Positions 42,177-52,254 of a DNA stretch of 53,159 nt are shown one piece after another (position 1 is the stretch's first letter; each line of letters starts with the position of its first letter). Both the position numbers and the translations under genes were made by a program. The notes below the pieces were generated by a model. The model searched no databases. It was not told where the DNA came from and saw nothing but the letters and a program-made list of their open reading frames with translations. Source of the DNA: Rhodobacteraceae bacterium UBA3069 (GTDB lineage Bacteria > Pseudomonadota > Alphaproteobacteria > Rhodobacterales > Rhodobacteraceae); the NCBI GenBank assembly GCA_002366795.1, contig DFBX01000122.1, positions 1 to 53,159 on the forward strand, written 5' to 3'.

Positions 42177-43655
42177 ATGACCACCCCCGTTTTCGCCAGT
42201 TTCCAAGCCATCGACCTGGAGGCCATCGCCAGCGCCGAAGGGCGCGTTGCCGTGATCACCGGAGAAGAAGGCAAGCTGGATCCGGGCGCGCGGCGCGTGA
42301 ACCGCCTGACCAAGGGCGCCTTGGGGCGGCTTGTTGCCTCTGACAGGTTTTCCAAGATGAAAGCGGGCGATATGGCCACGCTTGCCTTTCCCGTCGGCAT
42401 GGCCGCCGAGGCGGTGGATGTGGTGAAACTGGAAAAACGTGTGGACCCGGACGTGGCGCGCAAGGCGGGGGCCAAGCTGGCGCAGGCCAAGGGCAAGGCC
42501 GCGCTGATGCTGCTGGCGGGCAATCACCCGCGCGCCGCCGAATTGGTTCAGGGCACGGTGCTGCGCGCCTATGCCTTCACCGATCACAAATCCAAGAAGG
42601 ATGACGAAACCCCCGGCGCGATCACTGCCTGCGTCGCCAAGCCCGAGGAATTGCAAGCCGCCGCCGCGCCCCTGCTGGCCGTGGCCGAGGGTGTGTTCTT
42701 TACCCGCGACCTGGTGTCCGAACCGGCCAACGTGCTGACCACCGAGGAATTCGCCACCCGCCTGCTGGCGCTTGACGACCTGGGCCTAAAGGTCAGCGTT
42801 CTGGACGAGCCGGAGCTGGAAAAGCAGGGCATGGGGGCGCTGCTGGCCGTGGGTCGGGCCAGCCACACCCCGTCGAAAGTAGTGGTGATGGAATGGCAGG
42901 GCGGGGCACCGGATGCGGCGCCGCTGGCGCTGGTCGGCAAGGGCGTGGTGTTCGACACCGGTGGCATCAGTCTGAAGCCGCCAGCGGGCATGGAAGAGAT
43001 GACCATGGACATGGGCGGCGCGGGCACCGTGGCGGGCGTGATGCGCACGCTGGCCCTGCGCAAGGCCAAGGCAAACGTGGTGGGCCTTGTCGGGCTGGTG
43101 GAAAACATGCCTGCGGGCAATGCGATGCGCCCCGGTGATATTGTCACCTCGATGAAGGGCGACACGATCGAGGTGAACAACACCGATGCCGAGGGGCGCT
43201 TGGTGCTGTGCGATGTGATGTGGTATGCGCAGGAAACCTTCAAACCCTGCGGCATGATCGACCTGGCCACCCTGACCGGCGCGGCCATCGTGGCGCTTGG
43301 CCATGACAATGCGGCGACCTATTCCACCGATGACGCGCTGTGCAAAGACTTCCTCAAGGCGGCCGAGGCCGAGGGCGAGGGCGCGTGGCGGATGCCGCTT
43401 GGCGCGGGCTATGCCAAGATCATGGAAAGCCGTCTGGCCGATGTGAAAAACTCGGGCGGGCGCGCTGCGGGGTCGATCACGGCGGCGGAATTCCTCAAAC
43501 GGTTCGTGCAGGACGATGTGCCGTGGATTCACCTGGATATCGCGGGCGTTGCCTTCACCTCGGCGCCGACGCCGTTGGCGCCCAAGGGGCCGACCGGCTG
43601 GGGCGTGCGCGCGCTGGACCGTCTGATCGCCGATAATTACGAGGCGAAAGACTAA
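42177..43655 (+). CDS. pepA: Leucyl aminopeptidase (M17)
   Basis: A 492-residue M17 cytosol aminopeptidase that removes N-terminal residues from peptides using two metal ions. Catalytic core motifs: LVGKGVVFDTGGISLKP near residue 257 (Lys and Asp ligands), MDMGGAGTVAGVM near residue 278, and the family signature NTDAEGRLVL near residue 336, plus LATLTGAAIVALG near residue 363. The start at 42177 has AGGAGAG upstream. holC follows within five bases, the pepA-holC order found in many proteobacteria. Confidence 0.96.
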   Translation: MTTPVFASFQAIDLEAIASAEGRVAVITGEEGKLDPGARRVNRLTKGALGRLVASDRFSKMKAGDMATLAFPVGMAAEAVDVVKLEKRVDPDVARKAGAKLAQAKGKAALMLLAGNHPRAAELVQGTVLRAYAFTDHKSKKDDETPGAITACVAKPEELQAAAAPLLAVAEGVFFTRDLVSEPANVLTTEEFATRLLALDDLGLKVSVLDEPELEKQGMGALLAVGRASHTPSKVVVMEWQGGAPDAAPLALVGKGVVFDTGGISLKPPAGMEEMTMDMGGAGTVAGVMRTLALRKAKANVVGLVGLVENMPAGNAMRPGDIVTSMKGDTIEVNNTDAEGRLVLCDVMWYAQETFKPCGMIDLATLTGAAIVALGHDNAATYSTDDALCKDFLKAAEAEGEGAWRMPLGAGYAKIMESRLADVKNSGGRAAGSITAAEFLKRFVQDDVPWIHLDIAGVAFTSAPTPLAPKGPTGWGVRALDRLIADNYEAKD

Positions 43656-43660
43656 CCCCC

Positions 43661-44119
43661 ATGGGATCGGCCATGTTCTACCACGTGACCCGTAACCCGC
43701 TGGAGGTCACCTTGGGCAACCTGCTGGATCGCTCGCTGGCGCAGGGGTGGCACGTGGTGGTGCGCGGGGCCGATGCGGCGCGTCTGGCGATGCTGGACGC
43801 GGCGCTATGGCAGGGACCGCAGCAGCGATTCTTGCCGCACGGGCTTGCGGGCGGGCCGCAGGATGCGGACCAGCCCGTGCTGTTGACCACGAGGACGGAT
43901 GTGCCCAACGGTGCGGTCACCCTGTTTTCCGTGGACGGGGCCGAGGTGACCGCGGCAGAGGTGCAGCAGATGGAGCGCGTGCGCATCCTGTTTGATGGCA
44001 ATTCCGACGCGGCTGTGCAGGCCGCAAGGGTGCAGTGGAAGGCGCTGACAGGCGCGGGCTGCAAGGCCGAATACTGGTCGGAAGAATCCGGAAAGTGGGA
44101 GAAAAAGGCAGAATCCTGA
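43661..44119 (+). CDS. holC: DNA polymerase III subunit chi
   Basis: A 152-residue HolC-family protein, a clamp-loader accessory that links the replicase to SSB. The family N-terminus is FYHVTRNPLEVTLGNLLDRSLAQGWHVVVRG and a central LPHGLAGGPQDADQPVLLTT block follows. The C-terminal KALTGAGCKAEYWSEESGKWEKK is typical of alphaproteobacterial members. The first ATG at 43661 gives MGSAMFYH, like relatives that begin MGxxxFYH; the ATG at 43673 is possible. It is co-directional with pepA and lies five bases after it. Confidence 0.88.
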   Translation: MGSAMFYHVTRNPLEVTLGNLLDRSLAQGWHVVVRGADAARLAMLDAALWQGPQQRFLPHGLAGGPQDADQPVLLTTRTDVPNGAVTLFSVDGAEVTAAEVQQMERVRILFDGNSDAAVQAARVQWKALTGAGCKAEYWSEESGKWEKKAES

Positions 44120-44138
44120 ACGGCCCCGCGCGCCGCGC

Positions 44139-44720
44139 TTAACGTGTCAGCGTCAGCGCGCCATTCGTGATCTCGATCTTGGAGAACCGTTGCAGGTAGG
44201 ACATGCCCAGAAGCGAGCCGAACATTTCCCCGTCATTCACGAAAACCAGCTGGCGCGCATCCTCGAACGGGCCGAAGGCGATGCTGTCCAGCCGCAAAGG
44301 CGCGGTGCGCACCGGGCCATTGGCGGTGTTTGCGGTGCCGGTAAAGGCCAGCTGATCCACCTTGATGCCGGCCCGGTCCGCATCATTGCGCGACAGCACG
44401 ACCTGGCTGGCCCCCGTATCGACAACAAATCGGACCGGGGTGCCGTTCACCTTGAGCGTGGCATAGTAATGCCCGTCACCCGCGCGGGGCAGAACAATCT
44501 GGCCGGTTTCGGACAGCACGGATTGCCGCGGCATGACCGACTGGCGAATATCGCCCCACAGGCCCACGGCGGCGACCGTGCCGACGAAAATCAGCCCCCA
44601 AACGGCGGAATGCTGCAAGGTGCGGCTTTTATTTTGCCGCGCCTGCGAAAAGAACCAGAACAAAATCGCGCCGCCAAGCAGCACAAGATATGTCAGGCGC
44701 ATGGTTTGATCAGTGGTCAT
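44139..44720 (-). CDS. Membrane-anchored retropepsin-like aspartic protease
   Basis: A 193-residue protein with two N-terminal hydrophobic helices (LTYLVLLGGAILFWFFS and HSAVWGLIFVGTVAAVGLW) and a periplasmic retroviral-type aspartic protease domain. The active-site motif is FVVDTGASQVVLS near residue 104, one per chain, so it would act as a dimer. Such TIGR02281-type proteins are common in alphaproteobacteria; the substrates are not generally known. The start has a very good AGGAGGG ribosome site. It is downstream of marC on the same strand. Confidence 0.88.
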   Translation of the reverse strand: MTTDQTMRLTYLVLLGGAILFWFFSQARQNKSRTLQHSAVWGLIFVGTVAAVGLWGDIRQSVMPRQSVLSETGQIVLPRAGDGHYYATLKVNGTPVRFVVDTGASQVVLSRNDADRAGIKVDQLAFTGTANTANGPVRTAPLRLDSIAFGPFEDARQLVFVNDGEMFGSLLGMSYLQRFSKIEITNGALTLTR

Positions 44721-44770
44721 TCGGCCCTCCTGCGAGTCAATATAGGCATCGTGCCGCAGATGTGCAGGGG

Positions 44771-45382
44771 TCAGCCCGCGAAACCGAAGGCGCGCAGCCC
44801 GTCCAGCACGAATTGCACCGACAGCGCCGCCAGCAACATGCCCAGAAGCCGCGTGACCACGTTGATGCCGGTCTTGCCAAGCGCGCGTTGCAGCAGGCCG
44901 GCGCCAAGGAACATCACCAGCATGATCGCCAGAACGGAAACCGTGACCAGCCATGTGCCAAGCCGCCCGGTCAGCGCCTCGTGCTCGCCCGCCAGCAGGA
45001 TCACCGTGGCGATAGAACCGGGGCCGGCGATCAGCGGAATGCCAAGGGGGAAAACCGACGGGTCAGGGCGCTCGTCCGCCTGATCCTCGCGCCGCTTGGT
45101 GCGCTTTTCGAACAGCATTTCAAGCGCGGTCAGGAACAGCAGGATACCGCCCGCGATGCGGAAGGCGGGCATGGAAATGCCGACGAAACCCAGCACTGCC
45201 TCGCCCAGAAAGGTGAACAGGGCAAGGATCAGTGCCGCGATCAGGCAGGCGCGGATGGCGATGGCGCGGCGCTGCGCGGCGGCCATCCCCTGTGTCAGGG
45301 CGGCGAACAGCGGCGTCAGCCCGATCGGGTCGATGATCACGAACAGGGTGACGAATTCGGTGACCATCAGCGTCAGGTTCAT
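44771..45382 (-). CDS. MarC-family integral membrane protein
   Basis: A 203-residue protein with six predicted transmembrane segments of the MarC/YhgN family. The family blocks FVIIDPIGLTPLFAALTQGM near residue 14 and FPLGIPLIAGPGSIATVILLA near residue 92 are present. The cellular role is unsettled; early ideas of antibiotic export were not supported. A charged loop (EKRTKRREDQADERPDPS) lies in the middle. It starts three bases after the ABC-F gene stop, so the two are probably read together. Confidence 0.92.
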   Translation of the reverse strand: MNLTLMVTEFVTLFVIIDPIGLTPLFAALTQGMAAAQRRAIAIRACLIAALILALFTFLGEAVLGFVGISMPAFRIAGGILLFLTALEMLFEKRTKRREDQADERPDPSVFPLGIPLIAGPGSIATVILLAGEHEALTGRLGTWLVTVSVLAIMLVMFLGAGLLQRALGKTGINVVTRLLGMLLAALSVQFVLDGLRAFGFAG

Positions 45383-45385
45383 GGA

Positions 45386-47230
<1,845 letters not shown>

Positions 47231-47374
47231 GTGTGGCGTTTGCCTGAACCTGCGGCCCCCGTCAATCGCCGCTTTTCAAAGGGTCTGCCCCATGCTAGAT
47301 GCGCGGCGAAACCGGAGGGCGCATTGCGGCCCGCCGGTCGCGACATTCATACCTTTAGAGGAAGAGAGACCGAC

Positions 47375-47797
47375 ATGGCCGTTCAACGCACTTTTTCGAT
47401 CATCAAGCCCGACGCAACCAAACGCAACCTGACCGGCGCCATTGCCGCAAAGTTCGAGGAAGCCGGCCTGCGCATCATCGCGTCCAAGCGCATTCACCTG
47501 ACCAAGGCACAAGCCGGCGTGTTCTACGCGGTCCACAAAGAGCGCCCCTTTTATGATGAACTGTGCGAGTTCATGGCATCCGAGCCGATCGTCGTTCAGG
47601 TTCTGGAAGGCGAGGACGCCATCGCGAAAAACCGCGAAGTGATGGGCGCTACCAACCCTGCCGAAGCCGCCGAAGGCACCATCCGAAAGGAATTCGCCCT
47701 GTCGATCGGTGAAAACTCGGTTCATGGGTCCGACGGCGAAGACACCGCCAAGGAAGAAATCGCGTATTTCTTCTCGGGTCTGGAACTGGTCGGCTAA
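47375..47797 (+). CDS. ndk: Nucleoside diphosphate kinase
   Basis: A 140-residue NDP kinase that transfers the gamma-phosphate of ATP to other (d)NDPs through a phospho-histidine. The active-site His is in ENSVHGSDGEDTA near residue 117, and the N-terminal TFSIIKPDATKRNLTG is typical. The start MAVQRTF at 47375 has AGAGGAAGAG upstream. A strong terminator follows. It is divergent from the ABC-F gene. Confidence 0.97.
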   Translation: MAVQRTFSIIKPDATKRNLTGAIAAKFEEAGLRIIASKRIHLTKAQAGVFYAVHKERPFYDELCEFMASEPIVVQVLEGEDAIAKNREVMGATNPAEAAEGTIRKEFALSIGENSVHGSDGEDTAKEEIAYFFSGLELVG

Positions 47798-47819
47798 GCC
47801 ACCGTTTTCAAATTCAAGC

Positions 47820-47853
47820 AAAGGCCGTGCCTTCGGGTGCGGCTTTTTGTTTT
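47820..47853 (+). terminator. Rho-independent terminator of ndk
   Basis: An 8-bp stem GCCGTGCC/GGTGCGGC with a TTCG tetraloop (47824-47843), preceded by AAAG and followed by TTTTTGTTTT. Confidence 0.9.
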
Positions 47854-47877
47854 GGGTATTTGAAGAACAGTGAAAGA

Positions 47878-48214
47878 TCAGGAGCGCAGGCCGGTCCCGA
47901 TCTGGTCGAGGATGCGTTCGATTTCGGTGGCGTGGCCCTTGTCGGATTTCGGCGTGGCCGCCTTGAGCGCGTCGAACTGCACCCGCAGTGCGTTTTTTCC
48001 GCGCCTTTGCAATCGTTCCAAGGGCGGCCTTGCAGCGCCATGTGCAGCACGTAATAGCCGATGAAATGCGGCCGCGTTCCGGCGGCGACCATGCGAGCAT
48101 AGGCATCATGCGCGCCGATGTCGCGCAACTGTTCGGCGCTGTGGATGCCCGCGCGGGTCAGTTCCGCCTGAACGGCGGGCCAAGGTTGCGCAGGGATGAA
48201 TCGGGCGTGGGCAT
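47878..48214 (-). pseudogene. TfoX C-terminal-domain protein with two frameshifts
   Basis: Three frame segments on the minus strand join into one protein of about 113 residues of the TfoX C-terminal (helix-hairpin) family: MPTPDSSLRNLGP, then AELTRAGIHSAEQLRDIGAHDAYARM and RPHFIGYYVLHMALQGRPWNDCKGAEK, then NALRVQFDALKAATPKSDK to a TGA at 47880. Each junction needs one added base, and each lies in a homopolymer: CCC at 48177-48179 and A6 at 47993-47998 (minus-strand sense). So either the gene is decaying or the assembly lost two bases. TfoX/Sxy proteins regulate competence in gammaproteobacteria; the role of this short form is not known. It converges with ndk. Confidence 0.72.
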
Positions 48215-48253
48215 GGAGCAATTCCAGCCCGCCTTGCGGCCCGCGTCACGTGG

Positions 48254-48361
48254 TCAGATGCTGGCGTAGTCGGTGAAGACCGGCGCGGGTTTCGGCGTTG
48301 TGCCGCCTGCGGATTGCGGGTGCGGTTTCGGCTGGGGTGCAGATTTCGCTTGCTGTGCCAT
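48254..48361 (-). CDS. Very small Pro-rich protein, hypothetical
   Basis: A 35-residue open frame MAQQAKSAPQPKPHPQSAGG..., ending TPKPAPVFTDYASI. A good ribosome site (AAAGGA, seven bases before the ATG), GC-rich third positions and a non-random end make it a plausible small gene. It lies 40 bases before the TfoX-type gene on the same strand. I do not recognise it. The gap from 48362 to 48511 upstream shows no gene. Confidence 0.42.
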   Translation of the reverse strand: MAQQAKSAPQPKPHPQSAGGTTPKPAPVFTDYASI

Positions 48362-48511
48362 GGGGTCATCCTTTCCGGCAAACGCCGCGCCGATAAATGG
48401 GGCGCGGGCGGGGTATATGGGAAAGGGTGTGCGGAAAATCCGGCGAATTTGTGGCTGATGCGTGCGCAATGGTGACATGGTTAAGCAACTGTCGCCCAAG
48501 CGGCAACGGAA

Positions 48512-48793
48512 TCAAACCATTTCGCCGCGATCATGGAGGGCGGCGCCGGGATCGGCGGTGCCGTGCAGTCGGGCATAGGTGGCGAAAAAGCCGGAAGAAC
48601 CGGGTGTTGTGCTTCTTGGGCCGTCCGCGGTGAAGATCACCGTGTTCACCGCGCCGATGCCGCCTATCAGCGGACCATCCACCATGACCAGCGGCTCGCC
48701 GCTTTTCTTATGTTGGTATGTCACGTTGATGCCGCGATATCCGCCGTCGCTGCAGATTAAGAAGACGGTTGTGAAATCCTGCTTCAGCAGCAC
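48512..48793 (-). CDS. Hypothetical ORF or gene remnant
   Basis: A frame of about 93 residues (VLLKQDFTTVFLICSDGGYRG...VTYQHKKSGEPLVMVDGPLIGG...) with codon use like real genes here, ending ALHDRGEMV. The open frame extends to 48895, but that part lies in the icd terminator, so a real start must be internal; the GTG at 48793 has no clear ribosome site. The protein matches nothing I know. It may be the tail of a broken gene. Confidence 0.3.
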   Translation of the reverse strand: MLLKQDFTTVFLICSDGGYRGINVTYQHKKSGEPLVMVDGPLIGGIGAVNTVIFTADGPRSTTPGSSGFFATYARLHGTADPGAALHDRGEMV

Positions 48794-48862
48794 GAGCGGC
48801 CTGTGCGCGTGGTTTATCGGCCCTGGCAGAAAAAACGCAAGCCATTGCCGCGGGATACCGAC

Positions 48863-48892
48863 AAAAAAGGGAGCGGACGAGCCGCTCCCTTT
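48863..48892 (-). terminator. Rho-independent terminator of icd
   Basis: On the minus strand GGGAGCGG and CCGCTCCC (8-bp perfect stem, loop CTCGT) are followed by TTTTTT, 22 bases after the isocitrate dehydrogenase stop. Confidence 0.92.
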
Positions 48893-48914
48893 CAAAATCC
48901 CAAAGAAGGAGACC

Positions 48915-51113
48915 TTAGCCGATGATCGCGTTCAGCGTGGCCGAGGGGCGCATCACGGCAGCGGTTTTCACCGGGTCGCCGTGGTAATAGCCGCCCAGGT
49001 CGACGGGCTTGCCTTCGCCGGCTTGCAGTTCCGAAAGGATGGTTTCTCCCTTCTCGGCCAGTTCCTTGGCGATGGTGGCGAAATGCGCGGCCAGTTCGGC
49101 ATCATCGCCTTGTGCGGCCAATGCCTCGGCCCAGTAGCGGGCGAACCAGTAATGCGAGGTGCGGTTGTCATTGGACCCCACCTTGCGTTCGGGCGAGTTG
49201 CCGTTTTCCAGAACCTTTTGGGTCGCGTCCTCGATCGCGGCGCCCAGAACGCCCGCTTTCGCGTCGCCTTTGTCGGCTAGGAACTTGAACGATTCACCGA
49301 GCGCGCAGAATTCGCCAAGGCTGTCCCAACGCAGGTGGTTTTCTTCCATCAACTGTTGCACATGCTTGGGGGCAGAGCCGCCCGCGCCGGTTTCAAACAG
49401 CCCGCCACCCTGCATCAGCGACACGATCGACAACATCTTGGCCGAGGTGCCCAGTTCCAAGATCGGGAACAGGTCGGTCAGGTAGTCGCGCAGCACGTTG
49501 CCGGTGACGGTGACAACGTCGTTGCCCTTGCGCATTTCCTCAAGGGTGAAGCGGGTCGCTTCGCGCGGGGCCATGATCGGAATCTTGATCCCGGCCTCTT
49601 TCAGGGCGGGTTCGATATATTTGATCAGCTCGGCGTCATGGGCGCGGGTCTTGTCCAGCCAGAAGGCGGCAAGGCCGGTCGCCTTGGTGCGGTTGATGCC
49701 CAGTTTGATCCAGTCAAGGATCGGTGCCTTGTTGGCCGTGGCCGAGCGCCAGATGTCGCCCTTTTCCATCTTGTGTTCGGTGATCACGTCGCCATTGTCC
49801 AGCACGATGCGGATGGTGCCGTTTGCGGGCGCTTCGAACGTGGTGGGGTGGCTGCCGTATTCTTCGGCTTTTTGCGCCATCAGGCCCACGTTGGATACTG
49901 CGCCGCAGCTGGTCACGTCCAGTTTGCCGGTTTCCTTGAAATAGTTGATCGTCTCGTCATAGACGCCAGCATAGCAGTTGTCGGGGATGCAGCATTTGGT
50001 GTCTGCGGCCTTGCCATCGGGGCCCCAGCCGATGCCACCCGCGCGGATCACGGCGGGCATGGATGCGTCGATGATCACGTCCGATGGGACGTGCAGGTTG
50101 GTGATGCCCTTGTCGGAATTCACCATATACATCGGGGGCTTGGCGTTCAAAGCGGCCTTCAGGTCGGCCTCAAGTGCGGCGTTGCCTTTGATGCGGGCCT
50201 CAAGATCGCCGATGCCCGCGTTCGGGGACCAGCCCATCGCCTCGACCTCGGCACCGTGTTTTACCAGGAAATCTTCCAGGTAGACCGATACGAAATGACC
50301 AAAGATGATCGGATCCGAAACCTTCATCATCGTGGCTTTCAGATGGACCGAGAACAGCACGCCCGGCTCCATGCTGGCGACTTCGGTCTTGACGAAATCG
50401 CGCAGGGCGCGGGCGGACAGGAACGTGCCATCGACAATGGTGCCTTCGGCATATTTCAACCCGTCTTTCAGCACGGTCTCAACGCCGTCTTCACCGGTGA
50501 AGGTGATTTTCGCGCCGCCGGCTTGAGCGACCGTGATGGTGGTCGATTGCTCGTTCGCAAAGAAATCATCGCCAGACATGGAGGCCACATGCGTCTTGCT
50601 GTCCTTGGACCATTCGCCCATCGAATGCGGGTTCGCCTTGGCGTATTCCTTCACGGCCTTGGCGGCGCGGCGGTCCGAGTTGCCCTCGCGCAGGACGGGG
50701 TTCACAGCAGACCCCTTGATGCCGTCATAGCGTTTGCGCACGTCTTTTTCGGCGTCGGTTTGCGGGTCTTCGGGGTAATCGGGCAGGGCGTAGCCCTGAG
50801 ATTGCAATTCCTTGATCGCGGCCACCAGCTGCGGGACCGAAGCCGAGATGTTCGGCAGTTTGATCACGTTGGCGTCGGGGGTTTTCACCAGATCGCCCAG
50901 TTCGACCAAATCGTCGGACACGCGCTGTTCTTCGGTCAGGTAATCGGGGAAGGCGGACAGGATGCGTGCCGCGACAGAGATGTTGCGCGTGGCCACGTCG
51001 ATGTCGGCGGCCGATGCGAAGGACCGGATGATCGGCAGCAGCGAGGCGCTTGCCAGTTCGGGCGCTTCGTCAACAACGGTGTAGATGATGTCGGGGGTTT
51101 CGGTCTTGGCCAT
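48915..51113 (-). CDS. icd: NADP-dependent isocitrate dehydrogenase, monomeric type
   Basis: A 732-residue monomeric (IDH-II) isocitrate dehydrogenase that oxidatively decarboxylates isocitrate to 2-oxoglutarate with NADP+ in the TCA cycle. Length and sequence are those of the large monomeric family: IIYTVVDEAPELASASLLPII at the N-terminus, NPVLREGNSDRRAAKAVKEYA with active-site residues near 130, SVHLKATMMKVSDPIIFGH near 245, and IIDASMPAVIRAGGIGWGPDG near 345. The start MAKTETPD at 51113 has GGAAG upstream; two other in-frame ATG codons lie at 51131 and 51146. It is the last clear core gene before the mobile debris. Confidence 0.93.
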   Translation of the reverse strand: MAKTETPDIIYTVVDEAPELASASLLPIIRSFASAADIDVATRNISVAARILSAFPDYLTEEQRVSDDLVELGDLVKTPDANVIKLPNISASVPQLVAAIKELQSQGYALPDYPEDPQTDAEKDVRKRYDGIKGSAVNPVLREGNSDRRAAKAVKEYAKANPHSMGEWSKDSKTHVASMSGDDFFANEQSTTITVAQAGGAKITFTGEDGVETVLKDGLKYAEGTIVDGTFLSARALRDFVKTEVASMEPGVLFSVHLKATMMKVSDPIIFGHFVSVYLEDFLVKHGAEVEAMGWSPNAGIGDLEARIKGNAALEADLKAALNAKPPMYMVNSDKGITNLHVPSDVIIDASMPAVIRAGGIGWGPDGKAADTKCCIPDNCYAGVYDETINYFKETGKLDVTSCGAVSNVGLMAQKAEEYGSHPTTFEAPANGTIRIVLDNGDVITEHKMEKGDIWRSATANKAPILDWIKLGINRTKATGLAAFWLDKTRAHDAELIKYIEPALKEAGIKIPIMAPREATRFTLEEMRKGNDVVTVTGNVLRDYLTDLFPILELGTSAKMLSIVSLMQGGGLFETGAGGSAPKHVQQLMEENHLRWDSLGEFCALGESFKFLADKGDAKAGVLGAAIEDATQKVLENGNSPERKVGSNDNRTSHYWFARYWAEALAAQGDDAELAAHFATIAKELAEKGETILSELQAGEGKPVDLGGYYHGDPVKTAAVMRPSATLNAIIG

Positions 51114-51468
51114 GGCTTCCGTTTTCTCCATCCTAGATCGGCGCACCGCCGGAATGGGGCAGCGCCTTGGGCTTGCGCGGGGGGCATGGCCGGGGATTCC
51201 CGCCGTGCCGCCGCGCTTTCGGGTTCCGATTAGAACGCAGGCACGTCCAAGTCAATGTGTGCCATTGTATACAGTCGAGAATGTCGCATGAAACGCGCCG
51301 TTTTCCTGTTTCGGGCCAGGGCAGGACGATCAGCCGAACCACCACGCAGGGCTGCACCGCAATGAAAGAGGATAGGCTGCACTTTGTGGCAACGATGGAG
51401 TGGATGCCACCGCCAAAGCCGCGTCGACACGAAGATGCATTGTAAAAAACTACTCGGCCAGTCGCTGA
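51114..51468. other. Boundary region without a confident gene
   Basis: About 350 bases between icd and the terminase fragment show no convincing coding frame. A perfect 8-bp palindrome TGTATACA (51266-51273, inside ATTGTATACAGT), the kind bound by GntR/FCD-type regulators, lies about 150 bases upstream of icd. A 27-codon open frame starting at 51362 (MKEDRLHFVATMEWM...) cannot be supported. Somewhere here the core chromosome gives way to phage-like DNA; I see no clear attachment site. Confidence 0.35.
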
Positions 51469-51540
51469 TGGCGAGGGACTTCGAAAGGCAAGTCGCGGCA
51501 ATCCAGATTCGCAACGCCGTTCTCAACCGCGACACCGCTC

Positions 51541-51850
51541 TTGGCATACCTGATCCGCCTGCGCAACGCGCCGCTCTTCGGTGGTAAGTCGCAACTCGTG
51601 ATAGATGGAACGAGCATCGGGCGTGTTGTGTCGGACATGATGTTCGAGCAGTTGGTGGATCACACGGCGGTGCAAATGACGGGCGGACAGGCGTGGCGTC
51701 GGTCAGGGCGGTATGTCAACGCCTCGAAGACGTTGATGATAGAAAACCTCGCCGTGCTGTTCGCTTCGGGCGACCTTAAGTTTGCCCACGACCTGCCGCT
51801 GCGCTCTGAGATCGAAGAATATCTCGCCTCTTTCACGACCCAGACAACGG
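51541..51850 (+). pseudogene. C-terminal fragment of a phage terminase large subunit
   Basis: About 103 in-frame codons resemble the C-terminal nuclease (RNase H-like) part of a phage terminase large subunit: AYLIRLRNAPLFGG, a catalytic-type Asp in LVIDGTSIGRVVSDMM, then TGGQAWRRSGRYVNASKTLM and LFASGDLKFAHDLPLRSEIEEYLASF. The frame is open from 51469 but the N-terminal two thirds of the gene are missing upstream. It ends where the IS3-type sequence begins, so the true C-terminus is also lost or nearly reached. It has no start codon of its own and is a remnant. Confidence 0.7.
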
Positions 51851-52143
51851 CAGCGACGATCTTCTTCAGTCTGGAATTCTCGTCTTCAAGTTCGCGCAAC
51901 CGTTTCATATCGGTTGGCAACATACCCGCGTACTTCTTCTTCCAGTTAAAGTACGTGGCCGAGCTGATCCCCGCCTTGTGACAGATCTCAGCAACGGTCG
52001 TGTCTTCTTCGCCCTGCTTGATGATGAACGCTTTCTGCGCGTCTGTGAACTTCGATGCTTTCATACGTTTCTGGTCCTCTCCCAGCCAAGAAAAATCTAG
52101 CGCAAAACTCTAACCAGAAACGAGGGCGTTTTTGGGGATCACA
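51851..52143 (-). mobile_element. Truncated IS3-family insertion sequence (left end and orfA)
   Basis: On the minus strand the element begins near 52143 with TGTGATCCCCAAAAACGCCC, a likely left terminal repeat, runs through an 80-base leader into orfA at 52064, and stops abruptly at about 51851 inside orfA. orfB (the DDE integrase part) and the right end are missing. The IS end at 51851 is also the end of the terminase fragment, so a deletion or recombination used this junction. Confidence 0.7.
51852..52064 (-). pseudogene. IS3-family transposase OrfA, truncated
   Basis: Seventy-one residues match the helix-turn-helix OrfA of IS3-type elements: MKASKFTDAQKAFIIKQGEE, then VAEICHKAGISSATYFNWKKKYAG and LRELEDENSRLKKIVA with the leucine-zipper start. 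The usual last 17 or so residues are replaced by an unrelated frame (AVVWVVKEARYSS) read antisense through the terminase fragment. The protein cannot support transposition without OrfB. Confidence 0.85.
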
Positions 52144-52254
52144 GCAACCGTAGGGGACCCCTGCCCCCCGTGAGGGGGAGGGTAGCATCTATCGAACGGG
52201 GCGCAGCGTGGGCATTCGCGCGGGGAGGGCTGTCCCCGTGATGATCCGGCTCAA

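Noticed and set aside
51541..51981. A 147-codon plus-strand protein reading through to 51981
   Set aside because: Only the part up to about 51850 is terminase-like; the rest is the antisense of IS OrfA, so it is a chance fusion frame.
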